Source: Roseobacter sp.
GTDB taxonomy: Bacteria > Pseudomonadota > Alphaproteobacteria > Rhodobacterales > Rhodobacteraceae
Reading direction: 5' to 3'
NCBI GenBank assembly: GCA_024636495.1
Contig: JAGXGZ010000047.1
Span: 1 to 64,000, forward strand
Length of the DNA stretch: 64,000 bases
Program-made: the position numbers and the translations under genes
In this document: one piece after another, positions 34,044 through 42,982 of the stretch
Layout: every line of letters begins with the position of its first letter
How positions within the stretch are numbered: the stretch's first letter is position 1
The notes under the pieces: model-generated
What the model saw: only the letters and a program-made list of their open reading frames with translations
Told to the model about the DNA's origin: nothing
Databases searched by the model: none

Positions 34044-34295
34044 ATGAAATATGTTATTCTGATTTCAGCGCTGTTGGCCGGTCCTGCAATGGCGCAAGAT
34101 GACTGCGAAGCGTCGCTGGATTTGTATGATACCTACACCAGCACCCTTGATTTCGTGCTGGCCTTTTCTCAGTCCTGTGAGACCAAACCAACATCGACTT
34201 GCGCCGAAGTTATTGAGCCACTCAATAAACTCATCGGTAGCATGGCCGAAGATAACGCAGAATTCATATCGGCCCTTCGCTCAAAGTGCCGCTAA
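34044..34295 (+). CDS. Small secreted four-cysteine protein (prophage moron)
   Basis: The 83-residue product has a clean Sec signal peptide (MKYVILISALLAGPAMAQ). The mature part of about 66 residues holds four cysteines (DDCEAS, QSCETK, STCAEV and SKCR), likely forming two disulfides between helices. ATG 34044 follows AAGGAAA. It is the only plus-strand gene in the 28-kb late region, and its stop overlaps the stop of the convergent DUF3168 gene. This suggests an autonomously transcribed lysogenic-conversion gene. No family is recognised. Confidence 0.75.
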   Translation: MKYVILISALLAGPAMAQDDCEASLDLYDTYTSTLDFVLAFSQSCETKPTSTCAEVIEPLNKLIGSMAEDNAEFISALRSKCR

Positions 34296-34702
34296 CCATC
34301 CAGCAGGGCGGTAAACGCCGCGATGGCTGTATAACTTTCGCCGTCGCTGTCTTGCGCGACGGTTTGGGTCTGCCAGTGGACCTGCACAGTATCGAAGCCT
34401 GCCACGGTCAAAGCAGCCTCATTTAGAGCAGCCACGATAGCCTCTGCGCATCTGGTAGCCTCTACACGCCCAGACGTTAGGGGGCGGCTGTGTGCCTCAA
34501 TTGCAAAGGTTAAGGATGCAGCCGATTTTCCATCAGTGCGAAGGGGGCGCGGCTCAATCCCGCCAATGCGGATATAGGGGCGTGTCGCAGTCTGTGGGGG
34601 CTGGTCATAAACCCGCGCACCGACAAGCGCAGTCACGCCAGCGTCAGCCTTTAGAGCCGCAACAAGCGACTTTTGCAAGGCGAGTGCGTAACTGTCAGCC
34701 AT
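34292..34702 (-). CDS. DUF3168 tail completion protein
   Basis: The 136-residue protein of the DUF3168 (GTA gp8-like, tail terminator) family has ALVGARVYDQPPQTATRPYI and EAHSRPLTSGRVEATRCAEA. It caps the tail tube for joining to the head. It overlaps the small upstream ORF by a few bases and is convergent with the moron gene. Confidence 0.83.
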   Translation of the reverse strand: MADSYALALQKSLVAALKADAGVTALVGARVYDQPPQTATRPYIRIGGIEPRPLRTDGKSAASLTFAIEAHSRPLTSGRVEATRCAEAIVAALNEAALTVAGFDTVQVHWQTQTVAQDSDGESYTAIAAFTALLDG

Positions 34703-34865
34703 TGGAGGATTCGACCTCCTGCACAGTTAGGTATTTCTTCCAACGTCCAGTTTCTACTCGGCCCCGTGTTAAATTGGCGATGATAAAATCCAGCCAGATT
34801 AAAGGGTCGCGAACTGCTTTTTTAGCGTCAACGCTAACCCTGAGATTGATATTCAGTTTAGCCAT
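34695..34865 (-). CDS. Small phage protein between the gp10-like and DUF3168 genes
   Basis: The 56-codon frame from ATG 34865 begins MAKLNINLRVSVDAKKAVRD and contains DFIIANLTRGRVETGRWKKY. It overlaps both neighbours by a few bases, as expected for a translated phage gene. Function unknown; it was recovered by reading the gap between the two recognised genes. Confidence 0.65.
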   Translation of the reverse strand: MAKLNINLRVSVDAKKAVRDPLIWLDFIIANLTRGRVETGRWKKYLTVQEVESSNG

Positions 34866-35203
34866 TACTTCACCGCCTTGATTGCGTCACGAATGGCCTT
34901 GCGATTGCGCGCAGCCCGTTTGTTCTTGGTCGCCGCCAATGCCGGATTGACGAACGGACGCGGCCCGCTCCTGCCTTCGATCACCTTCGCCTTGGGGCCG
35001 AAGTCGATCAGCTGCGACCCATCAGCGCCGGGCAGGTTGCGGATCAGCGCCCTGTTTGTTCCCGTCGCCTCTGGGATAAGCACCTTTGCCAGATCAACCA
35101 CCATTTCGGCGTTGTCTTGGTTGGCCTGAGCAAACTTCGCCTCAATCGCTGGCGTGATCCGGTTCAGAATAGATTTTGTCGCTGCAAAGCCAGTCTTTTT
35201 CAT
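34865..35203 (-). CDS. HK97 gp10-like tail component
   Basis: The 112-residue protein has the family end pattern RPFVNPALAATKNKRAARNR and an N-terminal helix (ILNRITPAIEAKFAQANQ). gp10-like proteins act in head-tail joining or tail completion. It overlaps the head-tail adaptor gene upstream by four bases. Confidence 0.78.
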   Translation of the reverse strand: MKKTGFAATKSILNRITPAIEAKFAQANQDNAEMVVDLAKVLIPEATGTNRALIRNLPGADGSQLIDFGPKAKVIEGRSGPRPFVNPALAATKNKRAARNRKAIRDAIKAVK

Positions 35204-35532
35204 TGCGCACCGCCCGCCTCAACCAAAAGATCCAGCATCGCCCCCTTGTCATCAGCGTTCGCAATGCCTCTGATATTCCATGTCTCACCACGGGCAACCG
35301 CCTGGTCAGCTTCGTTCAGCCCACGCGATTGCAAACTCGATCTGATGCGGATCGTGGCGGTCCGGACGTTTTCGACAGATCCTGCAGCGACACGTTCCTT
35401 GCCAGTGGCCTCGCGCACATTGCCCCAGACCGTGAATAACGTCTCGAATGCGCCTTTGACGTTGCCATATTCATCAACTTCATCACTCTGACGGTTGAAA
35501 GTTACGCGATGGCGCAACTTGCCCGCCCTCAC
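35200..35532 (-). CDS. Head-tail adaptor (head closure) protein
   Basis: The 110-residue protein of the SPP1 gp16/phage head-tail joining family begins MRAGKLRHRVTFNRQSDEVD, the typical strand at the start, followed by VWGNVREATGKERVAAGS. It overlaps its neighbours by four bases each, indicating coupled translation. Confidence 0.85.
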   Translation of the reverse strand: MRAGKLRHRVTFNRQSDEVDEYGNVKGAFETLFTVWGNVREATGKERVAAGSVENVRTATIRIRSSLQSRGLNEADQAVARGETWNIRGIANADDKGAMLDLLVEAGGAQ

Positions 35533-36104
35533 AGCATCACCCGGTAGCGCGCAAGAAGGGCATTCACTGCCATGGGAAGTTCCGCGACAGACATACCCAG
35601 CACCACCGTCTCGCGGTTGTCATACCAGTGGCCGACCATCATCTTGATTGCGACCTTGATACCTTCAGTTACATCAGCTGCGGCACCGAACCCCGCTGTG
35701 ATCGTAATCTTCACCGGGTAGCGCGTGTCGCTGAGCTCCGGCGCCTGAAACCCGTCTACCCACTCCAAGACGGTTCGGGCTGACGGTGCGTCGATAATGA
35801 CCAGCTGGTTTTCAGGCACGTCTGTTGCTGTGCCGATTTTATCCAAATACTGGACAGTGACCGACGACACCGGCTCGATCGGCAAAGCAAGACGATTTGG
35901 CCAGGCGTCCAGCTCCAACAGCCATTCCTGTTCGATAATGGCCCGCCCGAGAATACCGGACGGGCCATCAAGATAACCGACTGCGGCGGCGATGAGTGAT
36001 TCAATCAGGGAATCCTCATCATCGTGATCGACACGACAATAGAGCTTCGCATCTTCTAGGGAGATTGGCAGCTCAGCAGGATCAAATGTGCGTGTCAGCC
36101 GCAT
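35529..36104 (-). CDS. Head-tail connector protein (gp6/gp15-like)
   Basis: The 191-residue protein has the family pattern ISLEDAKLYCRVDHDDEDSL near the N-terminus, AAVGYLDGPSGILGRAII and a C-terminal helix containing AIKMMVGHWYDNRETV. It forms the ring that joins portal and adaptor. Length and position are normal. Confidence 0.86.
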   Translation of the reverse strand: MRLTRTFDPAELPISLEDAKLYCRVDHDDEDSLIESLIAAAVGYLDGPSGILGRAIIEQEWLLELDAWPNRLALPIEPVSSVTVQYLDKIGTATDVPENQLVIIDAPSARTVLEWVDGFQAPELSDTRYPVKITITAGFGAAADVTEGIKVAIKMMVGHWYDNRETVVLGMSVAELPMAVNALLARYRVML

Positions 36105-36107
36105 TGA

Positions 36108-36635
36108 TCAGCCCTTTTTCCCAGCGGGATTTGCGGCAGCATCAGCTTTGGCCTTTGCGGCTGCATCGGCGTCGGCCTTCTTGGCGTCAGCTTCTTCCTG
36201 CGCTCTGGCGTCAGCATCCGCCTTTTCCTTGGCCTGAGCATCGGCTTTAGCTTTGGCGTCGGCATCTTCCTTGGCCTTGGCATCCGCGTCTGCTTTGGCC
36301 TTGGCGGCAGCAGCTGCCTTTTCCTTAGCATCCGCGTCGGCGCTGGCCTTGGCATCAGCCTTGGCTTTGGCGTCAGCTTCCTCCTTAGCCTTGGCGTCAG
36401 CATCGGCTTTGGCTTTAGCCTTTTCCTTCGCCTTGGCATCGGCCTCTTCCTGAGCCTTGGCGTCCGCGTCAGCTTGGGCTTTAGCCGCTGCTTTCTTGGC
36501 GACCTGACGCTCATATTCAGCCGGATCAATTGCGGTACCAGACGCGATCAGCTTTTCAGCCAGAGCATCGTTGAAGCCCGCAGTCTCACCCGCCTGATAC
36601 ATCTGATACGCCTTGATCAGGCGTACGATCTTCAT
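36108..36635 (-). CDS. Head-region protein with a long Ala/Lys/Asp/Glu repeat
   Basis: The first ~45 residues look like a small globular phage head protein (KIVRLIKAYQMYQAGETAGF, then LAEKLIASGTAIDP). From about residue 50 to 165 the sequence is a degenerate KAKADADAKAKEEADAKAK repeat, predicted to be a single long charged helix or coiled coil, ending AANPAGKKG. The DNA repeat is visible as iterated gccttggcgtcagc-like units, so copy number may vary between relatives. It lies between the capsid-region protein at 36632 and the connector gene. Confidence 0.75.
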   Translation of the reverse strand: MKIVRLIKAYQMYQAGETAGFNDALAEKLIASGTAIDPAEYERQVAKKAAAKAQADADAKAQEEADAKAKEKAKAKADADAKAKEEADAKAKADAKASADADAKEKAAAAAKAKADADAKAKEDADAKAKADAQAKEKADADARAQEEADAKKADADAAAKAKADAAANPAGKKG

Positions 36636-37093
36636 TGTGGCAGGCGGTCAAAACCGCCAAAGACCATCACCGACGACAACGCCGCTGTGTCGGCTCCGGA
36701 TGCGCTCAGGTTCGGGGTGAAGTTCGCCCGGACATAGCGACCAGCGCCTGCCAGCAGAAGATCAACCTCGACGGTACCCGCCACGGTGCCGCCACCCGCT
36801 GGGCCCGTAGCGACAACGGCGCTCGCGCCGGATACCAGCGAAGTCGCATCGCCCAGGTCATCAGCGTTGCCGCTCTCGACCTCATAGGCGATAGACAGGG
36901 TTTCACCTGCTGCAAGCGTGGCGGTATAGGGGATCGCCAGCACGCCGGACAGCGGGTGGCCGCTCTCCATCAGGTCGAGGATCCCCCCCGTGACGGCTGT
37001 TGCATCACCGGTGCCGCCTGCCGTGGCCGCAACGTTGGCCGAGGCACGCAACACTGCGATCAGCGCCCCGATGTTTCGCAATTGAGTGGTCAT
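36632..37093 (-). CDS. Probable capsid decoration/structural protein
   Basis: The 153-residue protein is beta-rich and Gly/Ala/Thr-rich (SIAYEVESGNADDLGDATSL and AGAGRYVRANFTPNLSASGA). The ATG at 37093 follows AAGGAGAAAGTGA. It lies right after the major capsid gene, a frequent position for decoration or head-fibre proteins. The family is not recognised. Confidence 0.6.
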   Translation of the reverse strand: MTTQLRNIGALIAVLRASANVAATAGGTGDATAVTGGILDLMESGHPLSGVLAIPYTATLAAGETLSIAYEVESGNADDLGDATSLVSGASAVVATGPAGGGTVAGTVEVDLLLAGAGRYVRANFTPNLSASGADTAALSSVMVFGGFDRLPQ

Positions 37094-37184
37094 TTCACTT
37101 TCTCCTTGGGCAAGGCCCATTTAGGCTTCGGCTGGGATTGCCCGAGCCAAAGCGTGTTAGGTTCAGAAGTCGGTCAGGGAAGGT

Positions 37185-38495
37185 TTAGCCGGCTGTGCCC
37201 CAGGTCACGCCGGTCATGATGGACAGAGCCGCCAGATGACGCAGGCCGATGTCATGCTGCATAATCATGCGCATCAGGGTTTCGTCACGGCTGAAGGCTG
37301 CCTGCATGGTGCCGCTGGCATCCTTATAGGCCGCCTCTGTCGACATGGCGATTTCGATGCCCATGTGTTCGCCGACCATGACGTGCGCGGGGTGAACCAG
37401 CATGATTTCCGAAGCGATACCGCCACCGCCGAGGTTGTCCGGGATTTCGGTCGTGATGTGGACAGGCTTCTTGCGCAGCATGTTTTCGCCCATCTCGGGA
37501 TAGACCTTGTTGCCATTGCCGTCCCGCAGGTTGGTCAGGAACATCGCCGAGCGTGGCGACATGATCCAATGCGCCCCGGTGTAAACGATGTTGTTGTTGC
37601 CAAGGGCCAGCTCCATCGCGCCAAGATCGTTGTCGACCTTCTGGACATCAGGCACCGCCGTCATCGTCAAGATATGCGTGGCCTCAAACGGTGTGCCGAG
37701 GTGCTGGTAACGGAAGCCCTTTGGCTTGTATTCGGTACCGGCACCGCGCAGGAAGTGACGATCCTGAATTTGTGCGGCATCTTCGACGGCATCGTCGCGG
37801 ATCATCCGATCGACAGCCGTTGAGCTGGAGCGCAGCAGATCATTCGAGACCGGGATGATCCCGCTCAGCTTCTTCGCCGACAGTTTGACTTGGCCATATT
37901 CGTAGCCGGTTGCCGGCGCATCTTCCTGCTCGCCGCCATAACCGAAGTTCGCACCACTGACGCGGCGGTTGGTGGTCATGTTACCGTTCGGCATCGGCAC
38001 GATGCGCGGCCCCATTGCCGTCACGACGCTGACAGGGCGCAGCAGTTCAATCACTTCGGTCGATACGTCTTCGGGCACAAGGAAACCACCGGCGGTACCG
38101 GTGCTCATGTTCTGGTTGGCAAAGAGACCGCTGTCGCCGTTAGCTTCAGCCATCTGCTGCGCGACATAGTGATTGCCACCCGCTGCCGCGATCGTGCGGA
38201 CCATGCGGCCAAAGGTCAGACCCTTTTCGGCTGGTTTCGCAGGCGTGGTGCCAGCAACCGGCGGGGTGCTGCCGGGAAGTGGCTCAGGCGTGCGCGCAGC
38301 AGCAGCGCGGCGGCGCTCTAGATCTTCGAGGCGTGTCAGTTCCGTGGCCGCCTTGTCGTCCTGCGCTTTCAGCTCATCAAAGGCAGTCAGTTGCTCGGCG
38401 GTCATATCTTCACCATCGGGCACCTTTGCGAGCAGCGCATCCATCTGGTCGATAATACCCGCGCGGCGGGTTCTCAGCTCAAGGATTTTATCCAT
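37185..38495 (-). CDS. HK97-fold major capsid protein
   Basis: The 436-residue protein has an N-terminal coiled-coil delta domain (LRTRRAGIIDQMDALLAKVP, up to about residue 65), a Pro-rich linker near 70-95 where the protease likely cuts, and an HK97-type body (GGFLVPEDVSTEVIELLRPV and KLSGIIPVSNDLLRSSS). It is preceded by the S49 protease gene, the usual maturation enzyme. Confidence 0.92.
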   Translation of the reverse strand: MDKILELRTRRAGIIDQMDALLAKVPDGEDMTAEQLTAFDELKAQDDKAATELTRLEDLERRRAAAARTPEPLPGSTPPVAGTTPAKPAEKGLTFGRMVRTIAAAGGNHYVAQQMAEANGDSGLFANQNMSTGTAGGFLVPEDVSTEVIELLRPVSVVTAMGPRIVPMPNGNMTTNRRVSGANFGYGGEQEDAPATGYEYGQVKLSAKKLSGIIPVSNDLLRSSSTAVDRMIRDDAVEDAAQIQDRHFLRGAGTEYKPKGFRYQHLGTPFEATHILTMTAVPDVQKVDNDLGAMELALGNNNIVYTGAHWIMSPRSAMFLTNLRDGNGNKVYPEMGENMLRKKPVHITTEIPDNLGGGGIASEIMLVHPAHVMVGEHMGIEIAMSTEAAYKDASGTMQAAFSRDETLMRMIMQHDIGLRHLAALSIMTGVTWGTAG

Positions 38496-38497
38496 GA

Positions 38498-39442
38498 TCA
38501 GCTCCTTATTGCGGCACGCCGCGTTTCAATGTCGGTGGAAGCGCGCGCACGGCTCCCCACCACTGGTTGCCGGGTGCGCCCGGATTTCTCTGACAGCAGC
38601 GCCTCAAGGGTGCCCACACGGTCAGCCATGCCTGCCTTCACGGCACGGGCAGCTGAAAGCATCGCCCCTTGTCCGAATTCAGCGCGGACCCGTGCTTCGG
38701 TCACTTTGCGACCGGCGGCGACGTCCGCGATGAAGATCTCTTCGATCGCGTCAATGTCGCGTTGAATGGCGGCCTTGCCCTCTTCGGTGCTGGGATCTGG
38801 CCGCTTCATCGGAGCGCCGGTGCTGACCACCTCATAGGACCGGCGACCGTTGGCATCCGGTGCCTCTTGGCGGGACATCGAGGCGACAACTCCGATCGAG
38901 CCCACGGCAGCGGATCGATCCATCACGATCTCGCTGGCCTGTGATGCCAGCCAATATGCAGCCGATGCGCCGTTGCCCGTGATGTATGCCGTGATTGGCT
39001 TGGTGGATGCGCGCAGCGTCTCTGCGGCCTCGCCCAGACCCGAGACCACGCCACCCGGGCTGTCGAACAGCATCACGATCCGTTCGACATCAGCTGATGC
39101 CAGCGCCACGCGATGATCACGCATGACGGCGTCTAGAGACGTGCCATCTGTCGATGCGCCCACCATACTGGCCCGCGGGAAGATCGCACCGATCACAGGT
39201 ATCACCGCGCAGCCGTCACGAATGGTCGACATACGCGCACCCTCCAGCCGCGTGCCAACAGCAGCGATTGCCATCCTGGACGCGTCGACGTTCTCGATGT
39301 GACCGTCGCGCGCAATGCGCTCAAGAACATCATCATCCAGCGCGCGCGCCGCGATCGCCTCGATTGCGGCCAGATAATCGGGAAGGATCGCCCACGGCTG
39401 CGACCGGATAGCTGCAATAAGTGCAGTCAGATCTTTGCTCAC
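38498..39442 (-). CDS. S49-family (SppA/ClpP-fold) prohead protease
   Basis: The 314-residue protein has IVMLFDSPGGVVSGLGEAAE, the catalytic serine in GNGASAAYW (S160), and MDRSAAVGSIGVV, as in phage S49 peptidases that process the capsid delta domain. It overlaps the portal gene by four bases and sits two bases before the capsid gene. Confidence 0.9.
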   Translation of the reverse strand: MSKDLTALIAAIRSQPWAILPDYLAAIEAIAARALDDDVLERIARDGHIENVDASRMAIAAVGTRLEGARMSTIRDGCAVIPVIGAIFPRASMVGASTDGTSLDAVMRDHRVALASADVERIVMLFDSPGGVVSGLGEAAETLRASTKPITAYITGNGASAAYWLASQASEIVMDRSAAVGSIGVVASMSRQEAPDANGRRSYEVVSTGAPMKRPDPSTEEGKAAIQRDIDAIEEIFIADVAAGRKVTEARVRAEFGQGAMLSAARAVKAGMADRVGTLEALLSEKSGRTRQPVVGSRARASTDIETRRAAIRS

Positions 39443-40710
39443 TCGTTTTCTCCATTTGCAGGGGGGCTTTCGGCAGACTTGCCAGCCACTTGAAAGTTGG
39501 ACGGCATCCAGTAATCAGTGCCTGCTGCGCCCTTGATGTCCGGCTTGTTCTCATAGCTGCGCAGCTCGTTGCCGTTGACCATGCCCATCTGGCGCTGGAG
39601 CCAGAACGCTTCCATGCGGCTCTTGAGATCGCCCTTCACAAGCGCGTCGGTGACGTGCTCGAAGTAGAAGCCTTCGCGCGCAAAGGCCTTGGTTGCCGCC
39701 TGCGCCAGACGCGCATAGTGCGGGCCAAGGTGATAGATCACGAACTCAAGCGATTGCTGCTCGATGTTCCCAAAGGTTGCCTTTGACAGATCAAAGATCA
39801 GGTGCGGCGGCACGCCCCAGATCCGTGCAAGGTCTACCACCTGAAACTGGCGCGTTTCCAAGAACTGGCTTTGGCGCATGTCATGGGTCAGGAAGTTTGC
39901 CTTCAGATCCTGATCGAGGACGGCGATCATCTCACCGTCCTGCCCTGCGTAGAGTTTCGACCAATCCTCTTTGATCCGGCGCTTGTCATCCGTCCCGACC
40001 TTTTGCTCAGTCGAAAGGACCGTCGACGGCCTGCCGCCCTTGTTCCAGAAGCGTGCCGTGTGGTCCGATGTGGCAATCGCGCCGCCAAGCGCATCCCGCG
40101 CATACTGAATCGGGTTCAGACCATTCAGACCATTCCGGGAGAACCCAGGCACATGGAAGATATCCCGCGCCGGGAACCGCTCATGTGATCCATCCGGCAA
40201 GGTCGCATCGTAAAACAGGATCATTCCATCTTGCCGATCGAAGTATTCAGCGACCAACACAGTGCCGGGCTTGAGACGCGTCAGAACCCGTGCCCTGCCA
40301 TCAAGACCCCGGCTGACATAGGCGTAGAAGTCACCGGCCAGCAGGATATCGGCCAGAAGCAGTTCCAGAAAGGCAAACGGCGTCTGATGGCTGTTCGGCG
40401 AGACCTTGAAGAGCTTTCCTTCGGTCTCTTCGAGGGCGGCAAACCGGCCACCTTGCCGGCGCTCGTAATAGTGCAGCGGCGTCATCGCAAAGACGCCCGT
40501 CAGGATCCGCAGGGCTTGCAAAGTGGCCGGAATGGACAGAGCGCTCTTTTCATCAACACGAACGCCGGTTTTCGAGCGACCGGCGGTGACAATGCCGTTC
40601 CACTGGCGTTCGCTCTGGACATCCGCACCCGACGCCTGAAGCGGAGGCTCGGCGCGCACGGATTGCGTCGCCTGCCCGCGGGCTGGCTTCCAGAAGTCCA
40701 TAATTCCCAT
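39439..40710 (-). CDS. HK97-type portal protein
   Basis: The 423-residue protein has IPATLQALRILTGVFAMTPL, LLADILLAGDFYAYV, ARDIFHVPGFSRNGLNGLNP and IWGVPPHLIFDLSKATFGNI, all features of HK97-family portals (DNA gate and packaging docking ring). The order terminase-portal-protease-capsid is canonical. Confidence 0.92.
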   Translation of the reverse strand: MGIMDFWKPARGQATQSVRAEPPLQASGADVQSERQWNGIVTAGRSKTGVRVDEKSALSIPATLQALRILTGVFAMTPLHYYERRQGGRFAALEETEGKLFKVSPNSHQTPFAFLELLLADILLAGDFYAYVSRGLDGRARVLTRLKPGTVLVAEYFDRQDGMILFYDATLPDGSHERFPARDIFHVPGFSRNGLNGLNPIQYARDALGGAIATSDHTARFWNKGGRPSTVLSTEQKVGTDDKRRIKEDWSKLYAGQDGEMIAVLDQDLKANFLTHDMRQSQFLETRQFQVVDLARIWGVPPHLIFDLSKATFGNIEQQSLEFVIYHLGPHYARLAQAATKAFAREGFYFEHVTDALVKGDLKSRMEAFWLQRQMGMVNGNELRSYENKPDIKGAAGTDYWMPSNFQVAGKSAESPPANGENE

Positions 40711-40712
40711 GA

Positions 40713-42413
40713 TCAGATCCCTGTGTACTCAAAAGCCTGCGCACCGGCGGCGACCGGGTTGCGCGACATCATCATGAAGGCATCGAACGTCGCCATGAGC
40801 GGATCGATCTTTGCCTTGCCGGCTGTTTCTTTCGTGATCAGGACAGCATTGCCCCGTTGTTCAGTCTTGGCGTTACCAAGCACCCACGCCATCATCGGCG
40901 AACCGCAGTGCCGGAACGTCCCATTCTTGAGCTTGCGCTCCATCCCGTTGATCGCAGGCGTGAGCCTGTACCCCTGCCCCACGGCCACCATCATCTTGTG
41001 CTCGACGCCGCGTGACGCCATTTCATCGACCAGCGCGCTGACACCCATCGGATCGAGGCCGACAGCGCCCTCTTCGGGCAGCAATCCGGATTCGAGCAGC
41101 TGCTCGACGATATCCGCAACCTCGACAATGTCCCTGGTCGGCTCATCATCGCCAACTGTGACCAGATCCCCAGCTGCTGCAAAATCCTGCAGCGTCGGCG
41201 CGATCTCTTTGCGCTTGAAGACTTCCGGATGCGCCCAGGCTTTCGCCCAATGCAGCCAGTCTTTGGTTTCCCTGTCCCGACCGATCACTGCCAGCCCCAT
41301 CAGATCGTCCAGACCGCCGCCATCAATGCCGACCACTGCAACCTCGCAGCGCTCAATCAGCGATTTGAGGTCGAGACCCGCCAGCGCAGCGCCTTCCCAG
41401 TAGTTTGCGCCGACCCAACTGTTCGACTTCAAACCGAGGCCGATCTGCACATTGAAGTGCTGGGACGCCAGAAGCGCCAGTTCGGCGGGTCCATCCCGCA
41501 GCGCCGTGGTCAGCTGATCCGCCAGAAACGCCTTGTCGACCGATCTGTTCAGGTTCGGATTGACCAGCCCCCAAGTCGCAGCATCCTTCCAGCCGCCCGA
41601 CTTCTGCATCTTGGCCGGAAGTTCATATAGAACCGCCAGCAGCGGCAGCACCAATTCACCGTCCCGCACCGCGCGGGCCCGATCGAGTTCTTTCTTGAAC
41701 ACGCCCGCCGGCGGCGCTTTCGACTGCGTCGTGATCTGCAGCAAGAAACCGTCAGGCCGCGCCGCCAGTGCCCCGCGCACCTCGATGAATACCGCATCGG
41801 CCTTCGACTTGGTCGCAAACTCGTGCGTCTCATCAATCAGCGTGAACGTGGACTTGCCGCCAGTGATCGCATCCGTGTCAGCCGCTTTGATCACGATCTC
41901 GGCCAGCGAAATTCGATGTGTGATTTTCTTCAGGTGGTCCTGAAGGTGAAACGTGCGCGTCAGATCCGGGTCCAGGCGAATGATGCCCTTGGCCTGCTTA
42001 AACGCGATCGCCGCAATCGTCTTGGTTGGAGCGATCAGCAGCAGCTCGGCTTCGGGCCGCTCGTTCATGATCGCCGCCGTGACGATGATCGCGGCGGCGA
42101 TGCTCGACTTCCCGTTCTTCTTCGGCACCATCATGAAGAATTCACGGATCATCCGGCGCTTGGTGACCGGGTCATAGGATCCGAAGATTGCCCGCACGAA
42201 TGAGAACACCCATTCGTCACAGGCTTCGCCATAGGTCGGCGTCCCGATGATGTCCGGCACTCGCAGGCGCTTGAATATCCGGAGCGCCTTAGCCGCGACC
42301 TCATCGAAGAGCGGCAGGTCCGGAATCAGCGAACGCCCCTGGACGATCCTTTCTTCCCAGTCCGGGACAGCCGTTGACCAGTTCGCCGGTTCTTCGGGCA
42401 ACGCGTCCAGCAT
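40713..42413 (-). CDS. Terminase large subunit
   Basis: The 566-residue packaging ATPase/nuclease has a Walker A variant VPKKNGKSS (residues 96-104), a Walker B ending in the acidic pair of TLIDETHEF (D194, E195), coupling-motif-like LLQITTQSKAPPAG, and a C-terminal RNase H-like nuclease with acidic residues in VVGIDGGGLDDLMG. The HK97 gp2-like type with an HNH gene nearby suggests cos packaging, not headful packaging. Confidence 0.92.
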   Translation of the reverse strand: MLDALPEEPANWSTAVPDWEERIVQGRSLIPDLPLFDEVAAKALRIFKRLRVPDIIGTPTYGEACDEWVFSFVRAIFGSYDPVTKRRMIREFFMMVPKKNGKSSIAAAIIVTAAIMNERPEAELLLIAPTKTIAAIAFKQAKGIIRLDPDLTRTFHLQDHLKKITHRISLAEIVIKAADTDAITGGKSTFTLIDETHEFATKSKADAVFIEVRGALAARPDGFLLQITTQSKAPPAGVFKKELDRARAVRDGELVLPLLAVLYELPAKMQKSGGWKDAATWGLVNPNLNRSVDKAFLADQLTTALRDGPAELALLASQHFNVQIGLGLKSNSWVGANYWEGAALAGLDLKSLIERCEVAVVGIDGGGLDDLMGLAVIGRDRETKDWLHWAKAWAHPEVFKRKEIAPTLQDFAAAGDLVTVGDDEPTRDIVEVADIVEQLLESGLLPEEGAVGLDPMGVSALVDEMASRGVEHKMMVAVGQGYRLTPAINGMERKLKNGTFRHCGSPMMAWVLGNAKTEQRGNAVLITKETAGKAKIDPLMATFDAFMMMSRNPVAAGAQAFEYTGI

Positions 42414-42892
42414 CAGTGGGTCTGCCCACCGCTGAACTGTAGATCTTCACCCCAGGTGTCGCTTTCGCCCGCCTCTCTCGCCTCGATGGCGGCCCGTTCC
42501 TTCTTGCCCAGCTTTTCCTTTGGATCGTCATCACTTTGCGCACGCTCGAGCCTGCGCTCGGCGTACATGCGATCGTTTTTATCCATCATCTGGTCCAGCA
42601 GCTTCAGCGCCGTCATGTTGCCTGCGTTCGCCTGCTCAAGTGCGATCTCGAATTGACGCGCAACCAGCCGGTCGCGCATCACGTCCCGAATTTTCAGATC
42701 GGCTCTAAAATACCGCTTCAGAGTGGCCAGTGAGATGTCCAAAGCGTTAGCAATCCGTTGGTTGCCCCAACCCAAAGCCAGTAACATCTTGACTTTGTTA
42801 CGATCTTTTTCTGTTGCCTCATATCTTGGCCGCCCGCGCTGCCCGAGACCGGGCTGCACAGGGTTACCAAAGAGGTCAAAATGTTCATCCAC
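42413..42892 (-). CDS. Terminase small subunit
   Basis: The 159-residue protein has an N-terminal helix-turn-helix (LALGWGNQRIANALDISLATLKRYF) and a helical oligomerisation part (AGNMTALKLLDQMMDKNDRM). It recognises the packaging site. It overlaps the start of the large subunit by one base. The gap of about 90 bases upstream, up to the HNH gene, is a good place for the cos site. Confidence 0.85.
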   Translation of the reverse strand: MDEHFDLFGNPVQPGLGQRGRPRYEATEKDRNKVKMLLALGWGNQRIANALDISLATLKRYFRADLKIRDVMRDRLVARQFEIALEQANAGNMTALKLLDQMMDKNDRMYAERRLERAQSDDDPKEKLGKKERAAIEAREAGESDTWGEDLQFSGGQTH

Positions 42893-42982
42893 CGAAAAAA
42901 ATTCTCCGCGTGAGGGAAGGTGCCGGTCTAGATGTCGATCAGGGCCTAGGGATTTGACCCCCCATACCCCTACGCCAACCGG

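Noticed and set aside
36108-36635. CRISPR-like array in the repeated DNA
   Set aside because: The repeats are in-frame codon repeats of an Ala/Lys/Asp-rich protein with no spacers of constant length.
40231-41403. 390-codon plus-strand frame over portal and terminase
   Set aside because: It spans the junction of two certain genes on the opposite strand and has no homology signal.
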